NCBI GenBank assembly: GCA_036346255.1
Contig: CM070639.1
Location: 4,350,001 to 4,414,000, forward strand
DNA: 64,000 nt
From: Ampelocalamus luodianensis
Lineage: Eukaryota > Streptophyta > Magnoliopsida > Poales > Poaceae
Direction of reading: 5' to 3'
Positions 57,700-64,000 of this stretch are shown piece after piece; positions within the stretch are counted from its first letter, which is position 1; every line of letters starts with the position of its first letter. The position numbers were made by a program, and so were the translations under genes. Under the pieces are notes generated by a model that ran no database searches, had not been told where the DNA came from, and worked only from the letters and a program-made list of their open reading frames with translations.

Positions 57700-58060
57700 G
57701 GTTATGTTCCATGAGGTTGGAGACTTTGGATGACATCATGAGTTGATTGTCGTCAAGTCAAGACTCGGGATGAAGAAAATCATCATGTGTTGATGATATT
57801 CAAGTCAAGATCCCGAAGTAAAAGAGATCATCATGTGTTGATGATATGCATCATGTGTTGATGCGTATAAAGATCTCGAAGAAAAGAAAATTATCATGTG
57901 TTGATGATGTTTAAGAAGAGGAGATGATCATGAGTTGATCATCAAGTCAAGAGAAGATCCATCATGAGTTGATGGAGGGTAAGTGAAGGATGCATCATGT
58001 GTTGATGCATATCAAGACTCAGAATAAGAGATGTCATCATGTGTTGATAAGCATCAAGTA
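57700..58060 (+). repeat. Minisatellite-like region in LTR-II: CATCATGTGTTGATG units
   Basis: Imperfect repeats of ATCATGTGTTGATG with AAGTCAAGA spacers, matching in inverse orientation 37380-37580 in the other LTR-II copy. Each unit is partly palindromic (CATCA...TGATG). Confidence 0.75.
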
Positions 58061-58569
58061 AAGAACCCGAACTTGAAGTAAAGATGTGCATCATTAGGCC
58101 TCAAGAAGTTGCTCAAGGCAAAGGTATATCTAGCTAGGGCTAAGGATGTGTTCCTAGTATTTTACCAGACTTGATGTTTTGTTGGAGACCGGATTGCTAT
58201 TATAGGTTGACGTACTATTAAGAGGGGTCTTAACTAGTAGCTTGAGTTAGTCATGTGTTGATAGCTCGTTGTGCTTGCTCTAACTCTTGTTAGCATGTTG
58301 CTGATATTTGCGAATGTGTTTTGCAAATGGTCGCGGCTCATGCATAATCCTTGTAGTATGTGACTTTAGTTTGCGAATGTGTTTTGCAAATGGTTTAAGT
58401 CCATGTACCTTAATTCCTTGTGGTGTTGATTCTAAAAGTCAGCAAATGCGTTTTGCAACTTATTGAGAATCTAGCCTTCATCTCTTGTGTGCATCTTGCA
58501 TCAATTAGCAAATGTATTTTGCAAATTGAGTTGAAGCAATGAGCACAATCTGTTTTCAGCTTTGGTGGC

Positions 58570-58930
58570 AGTGGGCGGTCTGACCGCCCATGTTAGTCGG
58601 TCTGACCGGTGGCATATTGGTCTGACCGCCATTGGTTGGGCGGTCTGACCGGTCCCCTGATACCGTAATTGTTTTTGCGATAGTACCGCCCTATAAGAAA
58701 TGGTACTACCGGAGAGCGGTAATACCAAAGTTTTTACGGTATGTTTATTCCAAAGAGGGTATTTTTCTGAAATGCCCTTGGTTTCCTTTGAGCGATCTGA
58801 CCGAAGACCTTTGGGCGGTCTGACCGGCCATTGGTTGGCGGTTAGACCGATAGTGAGTTCAACGGCTAGTTTTATAGCCGTTGACGCTTGGGCGGTCAGA
58901 CCGGCCATTAGTTGGCGGTCAGACCAGTTT
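58570..58930 (+). repeat. GGCGGTCTGACCG repeat cluster in LTR-II
   Basis: About ten occurrences of GGCGGTCTGACCG or GGCGGTCAGACCR, with A/T-rich spacers. The other LTR-II copy has a diverged version (GCGGTACTACCG words at about 36660-36740 and 37690-38000), so the motif evolved as a set within each copy. Confidence 0.75.
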
Positions 58931-59404
58931 ATCCCTGCTTCTTTGGAATCTTTCCTCCAACGGCTAGTTTTCCTTATGTGGGTATATATACCCCTTGTGG
59001 CCGGTTGGAGAAGTTGTTGCTAAGGTTGCTGGTGCCATATACATTCCTTTGAGCAAAGAGCAAGCCCTCTACACTCTTTTGCGCATGTGTTGCACTTAGT
59101 GAGCTTAGAGAGCAAGCCTTAAGTGTATGTATTGCATTAGGTAGTGGATTGAGTATCCACTTGAGCTTAGACACTTGATTTGTTCAAGTGAGCATCTCCG
59201 ACTTGTTACTCTTGGTGTTTGCCGACACCTAGACGGTTTGGATGAGTTGCATCGGTGATCTTCTCAAAGAAGGTTGTGAGAAGGCCCAAGCTGTTGTGAG
59301 TGGTTTGGTGCTTGCCATCTCTGGAGTGGAGGAAGAGCAACCCCGAGTGGATCGAGGTGTTGGTTCGTGTTAGAGCCAGTCCAAGTGGTTGGATTTACCT
59401 CGGA

Positions 59405-60146
59405 TGATGAACCCGAAGGTCCGATTGTTGGCCCGATCTTTCGATGAGAACGATAAGTTCGGTAGTAGTCGCTCAACTCTCACGATCCTAGCTACGAACT
59501 CGCAAATAGGAATTGAAATATTTGAATTGAGTTGAGATTCTGAATAAGGATCTTAATTGGGTGGTCTAGTCGACACACGCAAAAGATACAAGTTGCAACG
59601 AAGACAAACTAAACATAAACAAAATCCAAGAAAACTAGAGGGGGTGCGGCCTCCTTAAATAGGGGATGAGGAGCCACACAACTAATAGAACTAGCGGGGT
59701 GGGATTAAACTCGCAGGGTACTGTTCATGTGAACAGTAACCGCACCCCCAAGTGGCCCAATGGCAGATGGGCCAAGTTCAGTATGATTACAAAGCCCAGA
59801 TTGGCCCAAACAATTGATATGACGTCTTCTTTTGATGATTGTGATCAGTCCAGAAGGAATTTGAAGATGAGGCCGGATCCGTTGGAAAGAGGACGAAATA
59901 AGCTTTCAATCAAGTACTTGTGGACTTTAAACGGACACCGTATGAGAAAGTTATGCCTGTTTTAAGTTGATGTCAGCTGATTCGAGGCCGAATCTGGATT
60001 CCAAAACAGTCTAGCTCGAGCCGCTTGCTTCTCTTGGACCAAAAGTGACATGGTGCTTATAATTTAAGTGAAGCGTACGAGCTCTTATACTTAGAACATT
60101 AAACATAGCAAATATGGTTGTATCCATAGAGGTCATGTCCTCATCA
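59405..60146. mobile_element. Solo LTR of family LTR-III nested in the solo LTR-II
   Basis: TGATGAACCCGAAGGTCCG at the start and ATGTCCTCATCA at the end match the LTRs at 38207-39160 and 43284-44228. The duplication TCGGA sits at 59400-59404 and 60147-60151. At 742 bp it is about 200 bp shorter through internal deletions. Confidence 0.92.
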
Positions 60147-60520
60147 TCGGAGTTATTTGGTTTAATTCGTGGAGCCGATCCAAATTAGTTTGGGCTTACC
60201 TCAACGTGGATTAGGGGAGACCGGCAAGTCTTCGATCACCACGGTAAAATATCGTTGTGTTCTTGTGGTTTGTCCCTCTTGTGCTTTACTACATTGTAAT
60301 TTACATTCATAGAATTAAATTGCTTACTTGTATTTGTGTGATTGCTATAATTCAATAGTCTTACATTGTTGGTGCACTTAGTCGAAACTAGTTGATTTAG
60401 GTTTTAATTGTGCAAAACTAAATTATTGTTAGTTTCCGTATTAGAAATTGGTTTTATCCAAAGAAGTTTTTAAAACCACTTATTCACCCCTCTAGCCGGC
60501 TTCCTCGATCTTACAGCATG

Positions 60521-61203
<683 letters not shown>

Positions 61204-61871
61204 TTATGGGCTATTGCAATAGATAAGCTTCTTTCATATTAACAGTGACCGGCTCATAGGTTCAAGTATAGAAGCGACGGTATTAAGTGGAATGTCTCTT
61301 GCAAATCATGTAAATTCTGCCATCCTTTGATCTTTCGTAGAACATTCTACACTCTACACTTCTACAGCACATCTCACGTTTTGTGGTTAACAAACAAACT
61401 AGATCTCGCTACATGAGTCATGGTTCAAATTTGCTAATGCGGGTAGCTAACTACTTCGCAAGCCGCAATGAACGACCTGAGGAGTTTGCAATTGGCTTGC
61501 ATGAGAACTTAAACCAAGTTGAAGGTCATGATATTGGTCAGTTCCCTGGTTTAGACTCTTAGAAGCCACAAGTAGCTGAAGTTCAGCTGACACCAAGCAT
61601 ATGAAGTTTGATTTGATAATTTTGTACTGATAGTTGTTGTAGCTTGTAAATGCTAAGCTGATTCTTTTTGTTGCAAGGAACTCGATGTTGTATCCTGCAG
61701 AATGTATATGTACCATGTATGTAGAATTTTTTTGGTAGAATTTTTTGGTAAAAGCTTACGTGCTTATACGTTACTCTTATAATTTTCATTTAGCTGTTTG
61801 GAACAGGTATTTTTGTAGGAGTTCCTACAAAATTCTCGCAAAACTCTTGCACCCCAAACAATAGTGACTTC

Positions 61872-63175
61872 AGGTGCGTTTGGTTGGGGTGAACTAAGGT
61901 GAATGGAATGTGATGGTACAAGATGGATGTGATGATCCTGCATAGGATGCTACAAGTATTGTGTTTGGTTGGTGGGATGATACAATACATGAATTTGTTT
62001 GGTTGATTGAATGTGATGGTACATGATGGTTCAAGATGGTGTTTGGTTTGAGGTATGAAGTTGAATGAGTTGTGTTTGGTTACCTCCTCTGCCTCCTGGT
62101 GAAATTACCTTCATCTGGGGCTTACCTGTCATCGAATGGCAGCACACAATAGAGAGAGACTGAGACAGAGAGAAGAGAAGAAAGAAGGGAGGTGGCTGAG
62201 CACCAGTGGCGAGCTAGATGCTGACGAATGAGGCGGCGGTGGCGGCAGGGGATTGTTAAAACGAGTTGTATAGTGGAAGGCGACCACACGGGTGGTGGCA
62301 TCGTGGTGGGGCAAGCACGAGAGCGGGCAGGCGGTGGAGCCCGGCGGCCAGCGTTGGGGAAGGAGAAGGGGCGATGGCGTTTGGGTGGATAATGGGTGGA
62401 GCTAGGGGGAGTATGAGCACCAGGGGGATATTGGGGACTCACTGGAGCCGGTGGTGGCGACGGGAAGGAGTCGTGGTGGCTTGGCGACGGAAGCCCGAGG
62501 CGGCGCGACTGGCGCGTTGTGGCGACGGCACTGGAGAGGAGGGGAGCTTGGGTGAGTGATAGGGGAAGGTCTGGCGAGGTGAGGGGATACTCCTGGAGAA
62601 GGGAATCGGAGGGGAGATCACCGAAGTGGAAGCGGTGACGGCGACGGCGGTTTTCGGCCAGAGCGGGAGAAGATGACCGCGACGCAAGCTCCCGTGGTGG
62701 AATCCTGAAATTGACTAAGGGAATACCTGTGGTGTTGCGGAACACGAAGTGAAACAGACCAAACGACGAGGGCTTTATCGGGACGGCCGAAATGGTGACG
62801 TGATGGCGGCGAACATCGTAGGCTCGGGGCGGTTCGAGGAGGGAGCAAAGGGCGTTGGGGGGAATGGAGGGGAGGAGAGTGGATAGAGGTGGTCGGGAGG
62901 GAGCAGAGCGCACATGGGGAGGATAGCCAGAGCTCGTTGGGGCGGCAACGCGGCCGCAAGTGAGCGCATGCAGCGCTAGTGGACGAGGCGGTGCTGAACC
63001 GCATGGTTCACTCGTTTTCGTCGAACGAAATGGTTCGGGATCTCTGTCGAATATTCGCTTTCGTCGAAAGAGTTGGTCTTGAACGTATCGGTTCCATTCA
63101 ACCAACAAATACGTGAACATGGTCATACCCCAAACCATCCGGTACAGGGACCACTTCATTCACTCATCCAAACAC
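61872..63175. mobile_element. Non-autonomous DNA transposon candidate with a GC-rich interior
   Basis: The left end GGTGCGTTTGGTTGGGGTG (61874) faces an inverted right end whose reverse complement reads GGGTGTGTTTGGATGAGTG (ending about 63179). Both are bordered by TTCA. GTGTTTGGTTG words repeat within the first 200 bp, a habit of several rice hAT/Harbinger-like families. The interior is GC-rich and carries a 345-codon minus frame (62122-63159) that is Pro/Ser/Arg-rich with no domain I recognise; I treat it as noncoding or captured sequence. Confidence 0.45.
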
Positions 63176-63179
63176 ACCC

Positions 63180-63828
63180 TTCATCAACGAAACGATGAAA
63201 AAAAAATGCAGCATTACAGCAACCACAGCCACATGAAAGACCATCAAGGTACAAAAAGAACTGGTGATATATATAACAGAACAAACTACGACTCATACTT
63301 GGGGAAGCAAATCCTCTGCAGGGTACTGTTTCCTTATGTTAGATGCCTCTTTGTATAAGGTGCTCTTTGCATAATTATCTGCAACTTGTATATTTGGCCT
63401 TTAGTCCATTAGAACGGATGAAGAGGTTCATTCCAACACCAGTGATTTGAGTCTACAACAGCAGGGAACTGTGGCGATATCCTGTAGCTACAATTCGTTT
63501 TTACAAAACCGTTGTAGACATTTGATTTGTGAAGGGTTGCTCCTAATGCACCATACCGTAGCCCTCTGCGTTTAGACCTCCGCAGAGGATCCAAATACCA
63601 TACGTGGCGACATAACATCAAGAGTACCACGTAATAATTCATGGAGTATCCAACAACCTGAGCACATAATTCCTATTATATTTCCGTCGGTTTAGCAGGG
63701 CATACATTAGTGAATAACATTACTAAATTACGGCTAAACCAACAGCAGTATCTAGCACAGACAAAGGAGCCCATCTGCAAGCAGGAAGTTTGCATAATAG
63801 GCACTAACTTGTAGTTTTTTTTTCTTCA
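63180..63828. other. Flanking sequence, no gene established
   Basis: AT-rich at first, then a stretch with a 77-codon minus frame (63642-63409) that I do not recognise. It could be the 3' UTR or intron of a gene that continues to the right. Confidence 0.3.
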
Positions 63829-63899
63829 CAGGAACACTGCAGCTACTTGAGAATTCCAACATCGCCAGTTCGACGGCGTTCATATGGGAGCAGCACATG
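63829..63899 (+). CDS. Possible last exon of a gene (low confidence)
   Basis: A long T-tract followed by CTTCACAG makes a strong splice acceptor at 63829. After it a short frame reads LQLLENSNIASSTAFIWEQH and stops at TAG (63897-63899). The minus strand also has a short frame ending ERRRTGDVGILK. The sequence GGCCCGTTTGGTTGCAGCGG at about 63914 looks like the start of a MITE. No parent protein is recognised, and no upstream exon is visible. Confidence 0.25.
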
Positions 63900-64000
63900 T
63901 AGTTCTGAAATGGCCCGTTTGGTTGCAGCGGCTGCAGTGCACAACTCTCTTGATCCGCCCACGGTCCTCTGCGCGGATTCTCTTCTTCCTTGGCCTCCCT

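Larger units (their letters stand above)
57141..60515 (+). mobile_element. Solo LTR of family LTR-II, with a nested solo LTR
   Basis: It starts TGAAGAATTTAGACCCG and ends CCTCGATCTTACA. The 5-bp duplication GCATG is present at 57136-57140 and 60516-60520. Net length is about 2.6 kb after removing the nested insertion. There is no internal coding region, so it is the product of LTR-LTR recombination. The inside holds CATCATGTGTTGATG minisatellite-like repeats (57700-58060), TTTGCGAATGTGTTTTGCAAA repeats (58310-58530) and GGCGGTCTGACCG repeats (58570-58930). Confidence 0.9.

Noticed and set aside
59405..60146. Full LTR-III element at this site
   Set aside because: Only one LTR with a perfect TCGGA duplication is present; there is no internal region, so it is a solo LTR.
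62122..63159. 345-codon minus-strand frame as a real gene
   Set aside because: It spans almost exactly a transposon candidate, is Pro/Ser/Arg-rich, and shows no recognisable motif. Kept as part of the mobile element.

Overview
This is grass nuclear DNA, most likely from rice (Oryza) or a close relative. It has intron-split plant genes with GC-rich first exons, nested LTR retrotransposons, MULEs and MITEs, and a WRKY protein that resembles rice WRKY51 as I remember it. The species call is inference; I could run no search. Coding sequence is a small part of the window and only one gene looks intact.

Layout. (1) 1-7747: an incomplete Mutator-like element on the minus strand that runs off the left edge. 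It carries a plant-mobile-domain (PMD) gene, a small GRF-like zinc-finger gene and a MuDR-type transposase gene, all decayed. Palindrome-rich, AT-rich blocks lie at 2156-2398 and 7559-7747. (2) 7748-9365: a Pack-MULE holding a patellin fragment and a second captured fragment, with the first element inserted in its left inverted repeat. (3) 9366-13500: mostly unassigned sequence plus a small MITE. (4) 14229-15977: an intact three-exon group IId WRKY gene. (5) 17494-29910: a 12.4 kb Ty3/gypsy element with both LTRs, a GGGCT target duplication, broken gag-pol and an antisense ORF region. (6) 29916-34500: AT-rich and noncoding. (7) 34686-48067: a ureidoglycolate amidohydrolase (UAH) gene split by about 10.5 kb of nested retroelements, apparently without its central exons. 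(8) 48643-61604: a renalase-like FAD/NAD(P) oxidoreductase gene, broken by a second PMD/MULE element in intron 3 and by solo LTRs further on, with frameshift, stop and splice-site damage. (9) 61605-64000: a GC-rich non-autonomous transposon candidate and the possible last exon of another gene.

How the parts fit. UAH (purine/ureide nitrogen recycling in the ER) and the renalase-like gene lie head-to-tail about 0.6 kb apart, and both are broken mainly by transposons. Three LTR families can be ordered by nesting. One family (here LTR-III, 0.95 kb LTRs) inserted twice into copies of another (LTR-II, about 2.6 kb LTR), once as a gag-protease-only element and once as a solo LTR. The best candidate for an under-described system is the PMD + GRF-finger + MULE transposase cassette, whose ends carry clusters of 22-29 bp palindromes. 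The 50.9-55.6 kb copy looks like a deletion derivative in which the PMD tail joins directly to the transposase.
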